DNA of 64,000 nt from Klebsiella quasivariicola (GTDB lineage Bacteria > Pseudomonadota > Gammaproteobacteria > Enterobacterales > Enterobacteriaceae). Below the pieces are notes generated by a model. It was not told the DNA's origin, searched no databases, and saw only the letters and a list, made by a program, of their open reading frames with translations. Below, piece by piece: positions 25,295 through 34,150 of the stretch. The DNA lies in contig NZ_CP022823.1 of assembly GCF_002269255.1 (NCBI RefSeq), forward strand, positions 744,001-808,000, written 5' to 3'. A program made the position numbers and the translations under genes. Numbering within the stretch: the stretch's first letter is position 1; every line of letters starts with the position of its first letter.

Positions 25295-25996
25295 TTATTT
25301 GCTGTAGTCGCGCGCACCAAAAATGGCTGTGCCGATGCGCACCATCGTGCTTCCCGCCGCGATTGCGGCTTCCATATCGTCCGACATTCCCAGAGACAAC
25401 GTATCGACCGTGGGGTACCGCGTTTTTAATCGCGCAAATGCTACCGCCATTTGCCGGGCGACGGCAAACTGCCTTACATATTCTGACTCAGGCGCAGGGA
25501 TCGCCATCAGGCCGCGCAGCTCAAGGCGAGGTAATTCAGCGATCTCCGCCGCTAACGCATCGAGCGCTTCCAGCGGAATACCGGATTTGCTCTGCTCATC
25601 GCTGATATTAATTTGAATCAGCACCTTCAGCGGCGGCAAATGCGCCGGGCGCTGTTCGTTCAGACGGGTGGCGATTTTCAGCCGATCGACGGTGTGGCAC
25701 CAGTCAAAATGCTCCGCCACTAACCGGCTTTTGTTGGACTGCAGGGGGCCAATAAAGTGCCACTGCAGCCCACTGACGCCCGCCTGCTGGAAATGGTTAA
25801 TCTTCTCCACGCCCTCCTGGACGTAGTTTTCACCAAATGCCCGCTGGCCTGCCGCGATGGCGTCTTCGATCGCGCTCGCAGGTTTTGTTTTACTCACTGC
25901 AAGCAATGTCACTTCTTCTGGCGCACGCCCGCATCGGGCGGCAGCACCGGAGATTTTGTCCCGGACCTGTGCCAGGTTATGCGCAATATCGTTCAT
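25295..25996 (-). CDS. yggS: YggS, PLP homeostasis protein (PLPBP family)
   Basis: This 233-residue PLP-binding protein without known catalysis keeps free pyridoxal phosphate and amino/keto acid pools in balance. The PLP lysine is in LLAVSKTKPASAI; the phosphate-site motifs GENYVQEG, WHFIGPLQSNK and SLGMSDDMEAAI are all present. ATG 25996 gives MNDIAHNLAQVRDKIS. The longer frame is antisense to the pilT-like gene and is rejected. The short divergent gap to that gene is conserved in E. coli. Confidence 0.95.
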   Translation of the reverse strand: MNDIAHNLAQVRDKISGAAARCGRAPEEVTLLAVSKTKPASAIEDAIAAGQRAFGENYVQEGVEKINHFQQAGVSGLQWHFIGPLQSNKSRLVAEHFDWCHTVDRLKIATRLNEQRPAHLPPLKVLIQINISDEQSKSGIPLEALDALAAEIAELPRLELRGLMAIPAPESEYVRQFAVARQMAVAFARLKTRYPTVDTLSLGMSDDMEAAIAAGSTMVRIGTAIFGARDYSK

Positions 25997-26012
25997 ATTC
26001 CGAGGATGAGTT

Positions 26013-26993
26013 ATGAAGCTGGAAGAAATCGTAGCCCTTAGTGTAAAGCATAATGTCTCCGATCTACACCTGTGCAATTCCGCCGCGCCGCGCTGGCGGC
26101 GGCAGGGCAGGCTGGAGGCCGCTCCCTTTCCTGCGCCGGATGTTGCGGATTTACTTAACGACAGGCTCGATGTCGCCCAGTTACAGCACTGGCAGGAGCA
26201 GGGACAGATTGACTTTGCGCTGACCCTGGCCTGCGGTTCGCGGCTGCGCGCCAGCGCGTTCGCCCATACGCGTGGAATTTCGCTGGTGTTGCGCCTCCTT
26301 CCCGGGCAGTGCCCGCGTCTGGAGTTGCTGGGTGCCCCGCCAGCGCTGAGTGAACTGCTGGCGGAAGAGAGTGGTTTGCTGTTGGTCACCGGAGCGACGG
26401 GCAGCGGCAAGTCGACCACCCTGGCGGCAATGGTTGGGCACCTCAACCAGCATCTTGATGGCCATATTCTGACCCTGGAGGACCCGGTGGAGTTTATTCA
26501 TCACAGCGAGCGCTGCCTGATCCAGCAGCGGGAGATTGGCCGTCACTGCCCTTCGTTCGCTGCGGCGTTACGCGTGGCGCTGCGTCAGGACCCTGACGTC
26601 ATCCTGTTAGGTGAGCTACGCGACAGCGAAACCATTCGCCTGGCGTTAACCGCGGCGGAGACCGGGCATCTGGTGATGGCGACATTACATACCCGCGGTG
26701 CGGCGCCGGCGGTGGAGAGATTGATCGATGTCTTTCCGGCAGAGGAGAAAGATCAGGTTCGTAGCCAGCTGGCCGGAAGCCTGTGCGCCGTACTGGCGCA
26801 AAAATTGTTACCCGCGCGTCAGGGTGGCAGAGTTGCGCTATACGAGCTTCTGGTCAATACCCCTGCGGTGGCGAATTTGATCCGTGAAGGAAAAGTGCAC
26901 CAATTGCCCGGCGTGATGCAGACCGGGATGCAGAGTGGAATGCTGACCTTTACCCAGAGTTTTCAGCAACGTGTCGCTGCAGGCGAGCTATAA
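26013..26993 (+). CDS. yggR: PilT-like ATPase (YggR)
   Basis: This 326-residue hexameric-type secretion ATPase is of the PilT/twitching family. Walker A is GATGSGKSTT, the Asp box is LTLEDPVEF, Walker B is VILLGELRDSETI, and the His box is TGHLVMATLHT. It matches E. coli YggR in length and position. No pilin genes are adjacent, and the role in enterobacteria is unproven; it may retract type IV pili encoded elsewhere. It is divergent from yggS with 16 bp between the starts. Confidence 0.93.
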   Translation: MKLEEIVALSVKHNVSDLHLCNSAAPRWRRQGRLEAAPFPAPDVADLLNDRLDVAQLQHWQEQGQIDFALTLACGSRLRASAFAHTRGISLVLRLLPGQCPRLELLGAPPALSELLAEESGLLLVTGATGSGKSTTLAAMVGHLNQHLDGHILTLEDPVEFIHHSERCLIQQREIGRHCPSFAAALRVALRQDPDVILLGELRDSETIRLALTAAETGHLVMATLHTRGAAPAVERLIDVFPAEEKDQVRSQLAGSLCAVLAQKLLPARQGGRVALYELLVNTPAVANLIREGKVHQLPGVMQTGMQSGMLTFTQSFQQRVAAGEL

Positions 26994-27341
26994 AGTGAGG
27001 AATGGGCGGGTTTGCCAGGTTAAATGATATGTTATATGAATGTTTGTTTTTTGTTTATTAATATTATTTAGTAATACAAATAACTTTTGATTATAAATTC
27101 AAATAATACATTCAAATTAGATATGTCGATAGTGAATACGCATTTCCAGGAAAAAAGTTTGATTATGTTTTGACAGTTTTGAGTCATTCGATTTATGCTG
27201 TTTATGGGAATAGGATGATTCTCATGGAATAACGTTTCTATTTGTAAGTCACCTTGGTGATTTATAAATTCACGACTGAATGTATCTTTTTTTATTCATT
27301 TAACCACCATGGCGGTGGGTAACAGCTAAGGAGAGTTTTAA
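26994..27341 (+). promoter_or_regulatory. AT-rich region upstream of the CsgD-like gene
   Basis: These 348 bp hold no gene. They are strikingly AT-rich compared with the backbone on either side, with runs of A/T between 27040 and 27130 and around 27290. Such DNA is typical of H-NS-silenced or curved promoter regions of biofilm and fimbrial regulators. AAGGAG precedes the GTG start at 27342. No specific operator could be assigned. Confidence 0.45.
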
Positions 27342-27995
27342 GTGATTAATTTAAATGGAAATTCATCATCTTCTCGTCAGGTAACCTTTATTACCCACCC
27401 CTCTATTCAAAGCAAAGCTTTTGCCAGCTATTTGAGTGAAACCCTGATGGCGCCTGTGATTTTACAAAACATTAATAAACCACTTGCGCAGCGCCTGGCG
27501 AAAGATTCTGTAATATTATTTGATATCGCAGTGTCAAATAAGAAATTAAACAGGGTGTGGCGGGATATTATTCGCCTGCAGGCAGATAATCCTCGTTTGT
27601 TGATTATTAATAGCGCACAAAAGTATGAGTTATACGAAATGGCGCAGTGGCCAGCTTTATATGGTGTGTTCCGCCATGACGATGATGAATCGCGCTTAAT
27701 TGAGGGCGTTAAGGCCGTGCTGAACGGTGAACAGACGGCTGAATTGAGCGTGATGCACCCGGCGATGTATGCTGCGGACCATGCATCGAAACCAGTGGAG
27801 AACTCGCCCCTGACGGAACGGGAATGCGAGATCCTCAACGAACTGCGCTGCGGCGCGACCAACCTGGATATCGCCCGGGCGCTGTTCATCAGCGAGAACA
27901 CGGTACGGACGCATCTGTATAATGTATTTCGTAAGCTGAGCGTCAAGAATCGCACCCAGGCGGTGAGCTGGGCGAACGAACATCTGCGTCACTGA
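27342..27995 (+). CDS. LuxR-family regulator resembling CsgD
   Basis: This 217-residue protein has a degenerate receiver-like N-terminal domain and a C-terminal LuxR helix-turn-helix (SPLTERECEILNELRCG, LFISENTVRTHLYNVFRKL, KNRTQAVSWANEHL). Both halves follow CsgD, the master biofilm regulator, closely in order and length (CsgD 216), but it is not at the csg locus. The start is GTG 27342 behind AAGGAG. It is absent from this site in E. coli K-12. By homology it may control matrix, fimbriae or cyclic-di-GMP genes; the pilT-like gene upstream is the only nearby surface-related gene. Confidence 0.85.
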   Translation: MINLNGNSSSSRQVTFITHPSIQSKAFASYLSETLMAPVILQNINKPLAQRLAKDSVILFDIAVSNKKLNRVWRDIIRLQADNPRLLIINSAQKYELYEMAQWPALYGVFRHDDDESRLIEGVKAVLNGEQTAELSVMHPAMYAADHASKPVENSPLTERECEILNELRCGATNLDIARALFISENTVRTHLYNVFRKLSVKNRTQAVSWANEHLRH

Positions 27996-28047
27996 GCGGG
28001 TGGAAGGGCGCCGTCAGCAACCTGCCGGCGGCGCAGGAGAGCAGAGC

Positions 28048-28464
28048 TTAAAAGCTCTGCTCGAAGTAGCTTTCCAGAATGACCACGGCAGAGGCCGAGT
28101 CGACGCTGCCTTTATTCAGCGCCCGGTAGCCGCCGTGTTCAAACAGACCCGCGCGGGCTTCAACCGTACTCAGACGTTCATCATGCAGAAGGATCGCGAC
28201 ACCAAAGCGGCCATGGATTTTATTGGCGAAATTACGCGCGCGCGCCGTCAGCGGTTGCTCGGTGCCGTCCATATTCAGCGGCAGGCCGACGACCACCGCC
28301 TCAGGCTGCCACTCTTTAAGCAGTTTTTCAATGATATTCCAGTCCGGTTTACCGTCCTGTGCCTTCAGCGCCGGCAGCGGTCGAGCGGTTGCGGTGATGC
28401 GTTGACCCACCGCCACGCCGATGCTTTTGGTGCCGAAATCAAAGCCGAGAAAGGTTCCGCTCAT
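28048..28464 (-). CDS. ruvX: YqgF/RuvX, RNase H-fold pre-16S rRNA nuclease
   Basis: The 138-residue protein has the RuvC/RNase H fold: FDFGTKSIGVAVG with the first catalytic Asp, VGLPLNMDG, LHDERLSTVEA with the Glu, and the last Asp in GSVDSASAVVIL. It matures the 5' end of 16S rRNA and has been proposed as a Holliday junction resolvase. The start overlaps the yqgE stop; ATG 28467 directly before is an alternative. Operon gshB-yqgE-ruvX is typical. Confidence 0.95.
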   Translation of the reverse strand: MSGTFLGFDFGTKSIGVAVGQRITATARPLPALKAQDGKPDWNIIEKLLKEWQPEAVVVGLPLNMDGTEQPLTARARNFANKIHGRFGVAILLHDERLSTVEARAGLFEHGGYRALNKGSVDSASAVVILESYFEQSF

Positions 28465-29027
28465 CATGCATGCCCCGCGACGCCAGGCATCGTCACAATG
28501 TCGATACCAATCAGTTTAGCCGCCTCGCGCCAGCGATCGGCGATAGGTGTGCGGAAGAGAATATTCTGGTCAGCCGGCGCGGTGAGCCAGGCATTATCTA
28601 AAATCTCCTGCTCCAGTTGCCCTTTCTCCCATGAGGCGTAACCCAGCGCAACCAGCACGTTGCCCGGCTGCCGGTCGGTGCCTAAGGTTTCAAGGACATC
28701 CCGCGAGGTGGTGATCACCGTGTTATCCGAAATGCGGATGCTCGAGGAGAAGTCAGAGGGCGGGGTATGCAGAATAAAGCCGCGGTCTTCCGCCAGCGGG
28801 CCGCCCAGCATCACCGGTTTATCCAGGCGGATCTCCGGGTTGCGCGGCTCCGGGACAATTTTGAGCTTCTCGAGGATCCCTTCCACCTGCAGATTTTCCA
28901 GCGGCTTATTGATAATAATGCCCATGGCACCCTCATCGTTATACTCGCAGATATAGACCACGGAGCGGCGGAAAATAGGGTCCTGAAGCGCAGGCATGGC
29001 AATCAGAAAGTGATGCTGTAAATTCAT
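28464..29027 (-). CDS. yqgE: YqgE, DUF179/AlgH-family protein
   Basis: This 187-residue protein of the UPF0301 (AlgH) family begins MNLQHHFLIAMPALQDPIFRRSVVYICEYN and carries GIIINKPL and the conserved VALGYASWEKGQLEQE. Biochemical function is unknown. It overlaps ruvX and follows gshB on the same strand after 173 nt, in the conserved gshB-yqgE-ruvX order. That gap holds only a GC-rich hairpin (GAGCGCG pairing with CGCGCTC). Confidence 0.94.
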   Translation of the reverse strand: MNLQHHFLIAMPALQDPIFRRSVVYICEYNDEGAMGIIINKPLENLQVEGILEKLKIVPEPRNPEIRLDKPVMLGGPLAEDRGFILHTPPSDFSSSIRISDNTVITTSRDVLETLGTDRQPGNVLVALGYASWEKGQLEQEILDNAWLTAPADQNILFRTPIADRWREAAKLIGIDIVTMPGVAGHA

Positions 29028-29200
29028 TGTCAGAGGTTCTGTTCCTGGTTCAAAAAAGCAACACCCAGTATGCGGGCAAAGTAGAATGGTGTCGATGCAC
29101 TTTATCTGGCAGGTGCCCAGGCGACGCCTGGCTGGCCGCGTTTCACGAGCGCGGAAACCCGCGCTCGCGGCGCCATCAGCGGACGTTTACAACCTGGTGC

Positions 29201-30151
29201 TTATTTAGCGATACGTCTCTCGATAGCGTCCATCAGCATGCCGGTGATCGAAATATCCGGGAAAGCTGCCTCGATCTCACGCACACAGGTCGGGCTGGTG
29301 ACGTTAATTTCCGTCAGACGGTCGCCGATGATATCCAGGCCAACAAAGATAAGGCCTTTGGCCTTCAGCGTCGGGCCGACGCGGCGGGCGATTTCCCAGT
29401 CGCTTTCGGTCAACGGGCGAGCTTCGCCGCGGCCGCCGGCGGCCAGATTGCCGCGGGTTTCACCGCCCTGCGGAATACGCGCCAGGCAATAAGGTACCGG
29501 CTCGCCATCCACCACCAGCACGCGCTTGTCGCCGTCTTTAATGGCCGGCAGATAGTTCTGCGCCATGCAGTAGCGGCTGCCCAGTTCGGTCAGCGTCTCG
29601 GCTATCACCCCAAGGTTAGGATCGCCGGCTTTAACACGGAAAATAGAGGCGCCGCCCATGCCGTCGAGCGGTTTCATTATGATATCGCCGTGTTTTTCCC
29701 AGAAGGCTTTCAACTGGGCTTTATTGCGGGTGACCAGCGTTTCCGGGGTGAGTTCAGAGAACCAGGCGGTGAACAGCTTCTCGTTACAGTCGCGCAGGCT
29801 CTGCGGCTTGTTAACGATAAGCGTACCTTTCTCTTCCGCCCGCTCGAGGATGTAGGTGGCATAAATAAATTCGGTATCAAACGGCGGATCTTTACGCATC
29901 AGGATGACGTCAAGGTCCGCCAGCGGCAGATCCTGCTCGCCGGTGAAGTCATACCATTTATCGTAGTTCTGTTCGACGCTTAGCGTGCGCGTACGGGCGC
30001 GGGCTTCGCCGTTGATCAAATAGAGGTCGTTCATCTCCATGTAATGGAGTTCATAGCCGCGACGCTGCGCTTCCAGCAACATAGCGAAGCTGGTGTCTTT
30101 CTTGATGTTGATGGTTGCGATGGGATCCATCACGATGCCGAGCTTGATCAT
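29201..30151 (-). CDS. gshB: Glutathione synthetase
   Basis: GshB joins gamma-glutamylcysteine and glycine with ATP in the cytoplasm, the second step of glutathione synthesis. The 316-residue protein has the same length as E. coli. Its ATP-grasp motifs are visible: IIMKPLDGMGGASIFRV, RVLVVDGEPVPYCLARIP, the glycine-rich RGNLAAGGRGEARPLT, and the metal residues in GLDIIGDRLTEINVTSP. It lies 20 nt downstream of the rsmE stop on the same strand. Confidence 0.97.
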   Translation of the reverse strand: MIKLGIVMDPIATINIKKDTSFAMLLEAQRRGYELHYMEMNDLYLINGEARARTRTLSVEQNYDKWYDFTGEQDLPLADLDVILMRKDPPFDTEFIYATYILERAEEKGTLIVNKPQSLRDCNEKLFTAWFSELTPETLVTRNKAQLKAFWEKHGDIIMKPLDGMGGASIFRVKAGDPNLGVIAETLTELGSRYCMAQNYLPAIKDGDKRVLVVDGEPVPYCLARIPQGGETRGNLAAGGRGEARPLTESDWEIARRVGPTLKAKGLIFVGLDIIGDRLTEINVTSPTCVREIEAAFPDISITGMLMDAIERRIAK

Positions 30152-30171
30152 GGTTCTTCTCCGTTAACGCC

Positions 30172-30903
30172 TCAACCTAAGTCGCCAAAACGCACCTGCA
30201 GGGCGGTGATGGCGGTGAGCGCAGTAGTCTCTGTACGCAGAACGCGCGGTCCCAACAGAATATCAGTAAACTGGTATTGCGCGGTCATCGCTATCTCTTC
30301 AGCCGACAGCCCACCTTCCGGGCCAATCAGCAAACGGACGCGTTCAACCGGCAGCGGCAGCGTGTTAATACTGGCGCTGGCGCGCGGGTGCAGGTTGAGC
30401 TTCAGCCCGCTGTCCTGTTCGGCGCACCACTCTTCCAGCTGCATCGCCGGACGTATTTCCGGTACCACGTTACGACCGCTCTGTTCGCAGGCGGCAATAG
30501 CGATTTTCTGCCACTGCTGGATCTTTTTCTGCAAACGTTCGGCATCCAGTTTAACGCCACAACGCTCGGAAAACAGTGGCGTTATGAGGCTTACCCCAAG
30601 TTCGATCGATTTCTGGATGGTGAATTCCATTTTTTCGCCGCGCGACATCACCTGGCCTAAATGGATATGCAGCGGCGATTCCCGATCGTCAGGTTCGCCA
30701 CTGAGCACCTCAACCGTAACGTTTTTCTTACCGGCCTCGGTGATGACCGCGTCAAACACCTGGTTACTGCCGTCAAAAAGCTGTAGGTGCTGACCGGCGG
30801 TCATGCGCAGGACGCGGCCGACGTGGTTGGCCGCGTCATCGCTCAGCGCGATCTGGCTGCCGACAATGAGGCGTTCTGGATGATGGATGCGAGGAATGCG
30901 CAT
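30172..30903 (-). CDS. rsmE: 16S rRNA m3U1498 methyltransferase
   Basis: This 243-residue SPOUT-class methyltransferase methylates N3 of U1498 in 16S rRNA. The trefoil-knot SAM site is clear as LLIGPEGGLSAEEI and LGPRVLRTETTA, with the N-terminal PUA-like part MRIPRIHHPERL. ATG 30903 gives the family start; the frame extending to 30978 is not needed. Downstream of endA and upstream of gshB on the same strand. Confidence 0.96.
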   Translation of the reverse strand: MRIPRIHHPERLIVGSQIALSDDAANHVGRVLRMTAGQHLQLFDGSNQVFDAVITEAGKKNVTVEVLSGEPDDRESPLHIHLGQVMSRGEKMEFTIQKSIELGVSLITPLFSERCGVKLDAERLQKKIQQWQKIAIAACEQSGRNVVPEIRPAMQLEEWCAEQDSGLKLNLHPRASASINTLPLPVERVRLLIGPEGGLSAEEIAMTAQYQFTDILLGPRVLRTETTALTAITALQVRFGDLG

Positions 30904-30931
30904 GCTTGATATTCCGTTCGTTGCGCAGATG

Positions 30932-30956
30932 CCAGCTTCCCGCCATCGGGCGGGAA
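30932..30956 (-). terminator. Hairpin between endA and rsmE
   Basis: A roughly 10-bp stem (GCTTCCCGCC with GGCGGGAAGC around ATCG) lies between endA and rsmE. No T run follows on the minus strand, so partial termination or mRNA processing is as likely as full termination. Confidence 0.4.
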
Positions 30957-30994
30957 GCACAGGGCTGCAAATTAACAATTGCCGCTAGTGTAGG

Positions 30995-31702
30995 TTAGCT
31001 CTTTTGCGCCTGGCAAGCCTGCTGGACATACGGATTATGGTTGCCCTGTACTTTCGCGATGCGTTCATCGCGTTCACACTCCCAGGCGGTGACCGGGTAC
31101 TGTTTATTCCAGGCGGTAAACAGCTGAGTTTGCTGGCGGGAAAGATTCAGCTGATAGCGGTCGCGCATATAGAAGTAGGTGCGGGCGATGGCGCCGCGAG
31201 CGCGGGCAGGGGGCTCGGCGATTTTATCTTTAAAATCGACCTTCATGGTGCACTGGCCGTACTGGCCTTCACCGCCGTTCCACTGGCTGTACATAAAGTT
31301 GCCGCGATCGCCATTCACTTCTCCCACCGCCGGCTGCAGGTTGTGCATATCGCTTTCCATCTTGCGGTATTCCGGATCTTTGGCGCAGTTTTTACGTCCA
31401 CCCTCCTGCCAGCACTGACGCTGATGGCCGAACTGCCATGCCGGCACTACGTGCTCCCATTCAACCCGGCTGGCGCGGTTCTCATTTTTACGCACTTTAT
31501 AGCCGCAGGATTCCAAATCGATAACGCCTTTTTTCCCCTGCCAGTCGATTTTACAGCCGCAATAAAAATCGCCCGGAACGTCGGCATTCACTTTGACGCC
31601 AGCGGCTTTGGCCTGGGAAAAACTGGTAATTTCGGCGGCCGCAAGCGGGCCACTGACTGCCGCGCTCAATACCGCTACGGCTAAAACATGCATACGGGAC
31701 AT
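30995..31702 (-). CDS. endA: Endonuclease I, periplasmic DNase
   Basis: EndA cuts double-stranded DNA in the periplasm and is inhibited by tRNA. The 235-residue protein begins with a signal peptide (MSRMHVLAVAVLSAAVSG, processing near AAA-EI). It has the His-Me finger-type core VEWEHVVPAWQFGHQR and the motif NGDRGNFMYSQW, with conserved cysteines that form disulfides. ATG 31702 is preferred to the open frame from 31759. E. coli length 235. Confidence 0.95.
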   Translation of the reverse strand: MSRMHVLAVAVLSAAVSGPLAAAEITSFSQAKAAGVKVNADVPGDFYCGCKIDWQGKKGVIDLESCGYKVRKNENRASRVEWEHVVPAWQFGHQRQCWQEGGRKNCAKDPEYRKMESDMHNLQPAVGEVNGDRGNFMYSQWNGGEGQYGQCTMKVDFKDKIAEPPARARGAIARTYFYMRDRYQLNLSRQQTQLFTAWNKQYPVTAWECERDERIAKVQGNHNPYVQQACQAQKS

Positions 31703-31796
31703 CGTTAACTCCGTGTCAAAACGAGCCCGCAACGTAGCGAATGAGGGTGCCGGATGCAATCAGTCAGATCAGAAAGTTTCTAATTAATTCCAATGG

Positions 31797-32297
31797 TTAT
31801 TTTTCAGCCACCAGCAGATCGCCGCAGCGAACGCAGCGGTAGGTGGCCTCACCACGAACCACCCGGTTATGGCGACGGACGGTGAGCTGATGCTGCTGAC
31901 AGCGGCAGCGATAGGGGAAGGTGTTCTGGCGAACCGAATCGAGTTCAAAGCGGTGGGTGCGGCGAGCGGGAACGCCAAGGACGCTCTCCATCATCCATTT
32001 CCACTCTTTTCCGTGCGGCGCGACGCGGCCAAAATGCTGCCAGACCAGCAGGTGTGCCAGCTCATGCGGCACCACTTCATCGATAAACTCCTGCTGATTT
32101 TCCAGCAGCAGCACCGGGTTTAAACGAATTTCGTTTTTCTCCAGCCAGGCGGTGCCGGCGGAGGTACCGCGCTGTTGGTAGACCAGCGTCGGCTCCGCAT
32201 AGCAGCGTTCCAGCTTGCGATTCGCGTTGGCGAGATGCTCCCGCAGGCTGCGCATTACGGCCTGCTGAATAGCGATGGGAATTCGGGGTGTTTTCAT
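31797..32297 (-). CDS. sprT: SprT, zinc-metalloprotease-fold protein
   Basis: The 166-residue SprT-like protein has the HExxH motif in VPHELAHLLVWQHFG and a C-terminal zinc-ribbon-like part (CRCQQHQ and CVRCGDLL). Eukaryotic relatives (Spartan) degrade DNA-protein crosslinks; the bacterial role is not settled. It is located between galP and endA on the minus strand as in E. coli. The 94 bp to endA contain nothing notable. Confidence 0.93.
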   Translation of the reverse strand: MKTPRIPIAIQQAVMRSLREHLANANRKLERCYAEPTLVYQQRGTSAGTAWLEKNEIRLNPVLLLENQQEFIDEVVPHELAHLLVWQHFGRVAPHGKEWKWMMESVLGVPARRTHRFELDSVRQNTFPYRCRCQQHQLTVRRHNRVVRGEATYRCVRCGDLLVAEK

Positions 32298-32340
32298 AGC
32301 GCCAGAGGATAGTGCGGCGCACGAGGGAGAGCAAGAGGAA

Positions 32341-32363
32341 GCTTCCTCCCGGGGAGGGAGGAA
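32341..32363 (-). terminator. Hairpin downstream of galP
   Basis: GCTTCCTCCC (32341-32350) pairs with GGGAGGAAGC around a G-rich loop, directly after the galP stop on the minus strand; it is followed by TTCCTCTTG. Confidence 0.55.
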
Positions 32364-32374
32364 GCTCAGGCGGG

Positions 32375-33769
32375 TTAGTTGCGGGCGCCGATTTCGCGCA
32401 GCGGACGACCTTGCATCAGGTTCCGTTCAATATGTTCCAGCGAGACGTTTTTGGTTTCCGGGATCAGCCACAACGTCAGCAGGATAAACAGCACGTTCAG
32501 GCCGCCGTAGACCCAGAAGGTATTGGCGCTGCCGAGCGAGTTGAGCATGGTCAGGAAGGTGGCGCCGACAATCATGTTGGCAATCCAGTTAGTCGCCGTG
32601 GAGCAGGTGATACCGAAGTCGCGGCCTTTCAGCGGCTGGATTTCGGAGCACAGTACCCAAATCAGCGGACCGGCGCTCATGGCGAAACCGACGATGAACA
32701 TCAGCAGCATCAGGACCGCAACATACTGGGCGGTAGAAGAGTGAATGCCGATGTGCATCATGGTGCCCAGCACGCCCATCCCTGCGGCCATCACGATAAA
32801 GCCAAGGATCAGCGTTGGTTTACGGCCCCAGCGGTCGACCAGACCGATGGCGATAAAGGTGGCCAGCACGTTGGTCAGACCGACGATCACCGTCCCCCAC
32901 ATCTGTTCTGTGGTGTTGGCATAGCCCGCCAGCTCAAAAATCTTCGGCGCGTAGTACATGATGACGTTCATGCCGGTGAACTGCTGCATCACCTGCAGCA
33001 GAATGCCGAGGAACACCGCACGGCGGAAGTTACTGTTGTCTTTAAACAGCGACCAGCCGGACTGTTTCACCTTCAGGCTTTCACGGATCTCGTCAAGCTC
33101 ACGTTTCGCTTCGGCGCTGGTATCGCGCAGGCGCAGCAGCACGCGTTCGGCATCGACGAAGCGACGTTTGGCGGCGAACCAGCGCGGGCTGTCCGGCAGG
33201 AAGATGACGCCAATCAGCAGCAATATTGCCGGAATGATGATCACGCCGAGCATCCAGCGCCAGGCGCCGCTGTAGCTGAAAGCGGTATCAGAGAGATAGG
33301 CGCCAAGGATCCCGATGGTGATCATCAGCTGGTACATGGAAATCATACTGCCGCGAATTTTTTCGGGCGCGATTTCCGAGAGATACAGCGGAGCCGTGTA
33401 TGAGGCAACACCCACCGCCAGCCCCAGCAGCACGCGGGAGACCAGCAGGATCTCGACGTTTGGCGCAGCGGCAGAGAACAGAGAACCTGCGACAAAGAGG
33501 ATGGCGCCGATCATCAGGCTCTTTTTACGGCCCAGTTTGAAGGAGAGCCAGCCGCTGCCCACCGCACCGACGGCGGCACCGAACATCATGGAGCTGACCA
33601 CCCACTCCTGAGTGTGAGCGGAAATCTGGAACTCATTGGCAATAAAGGGTAAGGCACCCGCAATAACACCGATATCAAGGCCGAACAGCAGGCCAGCCAG
33701 CGCGGCGAGGAAACAGACGAAGAACGTCATGGTCTTGTTCGAACGCCCTTGTTTTTTGTTGTCAGGCAT
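32375..33769 (-). CDS. galP: Galactose:H+ symporter
   Basis: This 464-residue sugar porter of the major facilitator superfamily has twelve membrane segments and the sugar-transporter signatures GRKKSLMIGAI, PESPRW-type PDSPRWFAAKRR, DRWGRKP and the C-terminal PETKNVSLEHIE. It imports galactose and glucose with protons. It has the same length as E. coli GalP. Its promoter region (33770-34100) holds a CRP site and two Gal operators, so induction by galactose through GalR/GalS with catabolite control is expected. Confidence 0.97.
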   Translation of the reverse strand: MPDNKKQGRSNKTMTFFVCFLAALAGLLFGLDIGVIAGALPFIANEFQISAHTQEWVVSSMMFGAAVGAVGSGWLSFKLGRKKSLMIGAILFVAGSLFSAAAPNVEILLVSRVLLGLAVGVASYTAPLYLSEIAPEKIRGSMISMYQLMITIGILGAYLSDTAFSYSGAWRWMLGVIIIPAILLLIGVIFLPDSPRWFAAKRRFVDAERVLLRLRDTSAEAKRELDEIRESLKVKQSGWSLFKDNSNFRRAVFLGILLQVMQQFTGMNVIMYYAPKIFELAGYANTTEQMWGTVIVGLTNVLATFIAIGLVDRWGRKPTLILGFIVMAAGMGVLGTMMHIGIHSSTAQYVAVLMLLMFIVGFAMSAGPLIWVLCSEIQPLKGRDFGITCSTATNWIANMIVGATFLTMLNSLGSANTFWVYGGLNVLFILLTLWLIPETKNVSLEHIERNLMQGRPLREIGARN

Positions 33770-33835
33770 AACGCCCTCCAGTTGAGTTATTGATTCTGTC
33801 GATGGTTAGGGTAGGACACTCGTCGGTAAAAAAAC

Positions 33836-33849
33836 GTGATTATAGTCAC
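33836..33849. promoter_or_regulatory. CRP site upstream of galP
   Basis: GTGATTATAGTCAC is a perfect GTGA-N4-6-TCAC-type palindrome, 67 bp upstream of the galP start and just beside a Gal operator. This fits CRP-cAMP activation of galP. Confidence 0.65.
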
Positions 33850-33853
33850 GGCT

Positions 33854-33869
33854 GTGTAATCGTTTACAC
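33854..33869. promoter_or_regulatory. GalR/GalS operator (proximal)
   Basis: GTGTAATCGTTTACAC matches the GalR/GalS consensus GTGKAANCGNTTNCAC and is nearly a perfect palindrome. Confidence 0.8.
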
Positions 33870-34036
33870 AAAGGTAAAGAAACGTAATACATTAAATGCT
33901 TTTTAAATCAGCAATATAAACAAGGATAGTCGACAATTTGAAAAACGGTAATCAGAGTTGACCGAAACAATATGTAACATTGTGAAAAATACCCCCATAA
34001 GCTGCCTGCTTAGGGGAGAAAGTGATAGGCATCAAT

Positions 34037-34052
34037 ATGTAATCGCTTTCAT
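34037..34052. promoter_or_regulatory. GalR/GalS operator (distal)
   Basis: ATGTAATCGCTTTCAT matches the Gal operator core TGTAANCGNTTNCA closely. It is 183 bp from the proximal site, a spacing that would allow repression by a DNA loop. Confidence 0.65.
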
Positions 34053-34100
34053 GGCAATGCCACGTTCTGCTTAAGCAAGGCGGAGGGAGGAGAGAGAGGG

Positions 34101-34131
34101 AAAATAAAAAGGCCAGCACGAGGCTGGCCTT
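34101..34131 (-). terminator. Terminator of metK
   Basis: AAGGCCAGC (34109-34117) pairs with GCTGGCCTT (34123-34131). The plus-strand run AAAATAAAA becomes the U tract of the metK mRNA, 20 nt after its stop. Confidence 0.9.
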
Positions 34132-34150
34132 GAAGAGAGGAAGCGGGGGA

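Noticed and set aside
25997..26446. N-terminal extension of YggS
   Set aside because: It runs antisense to the pilT-like gene; ATG 25996 matches the family start.
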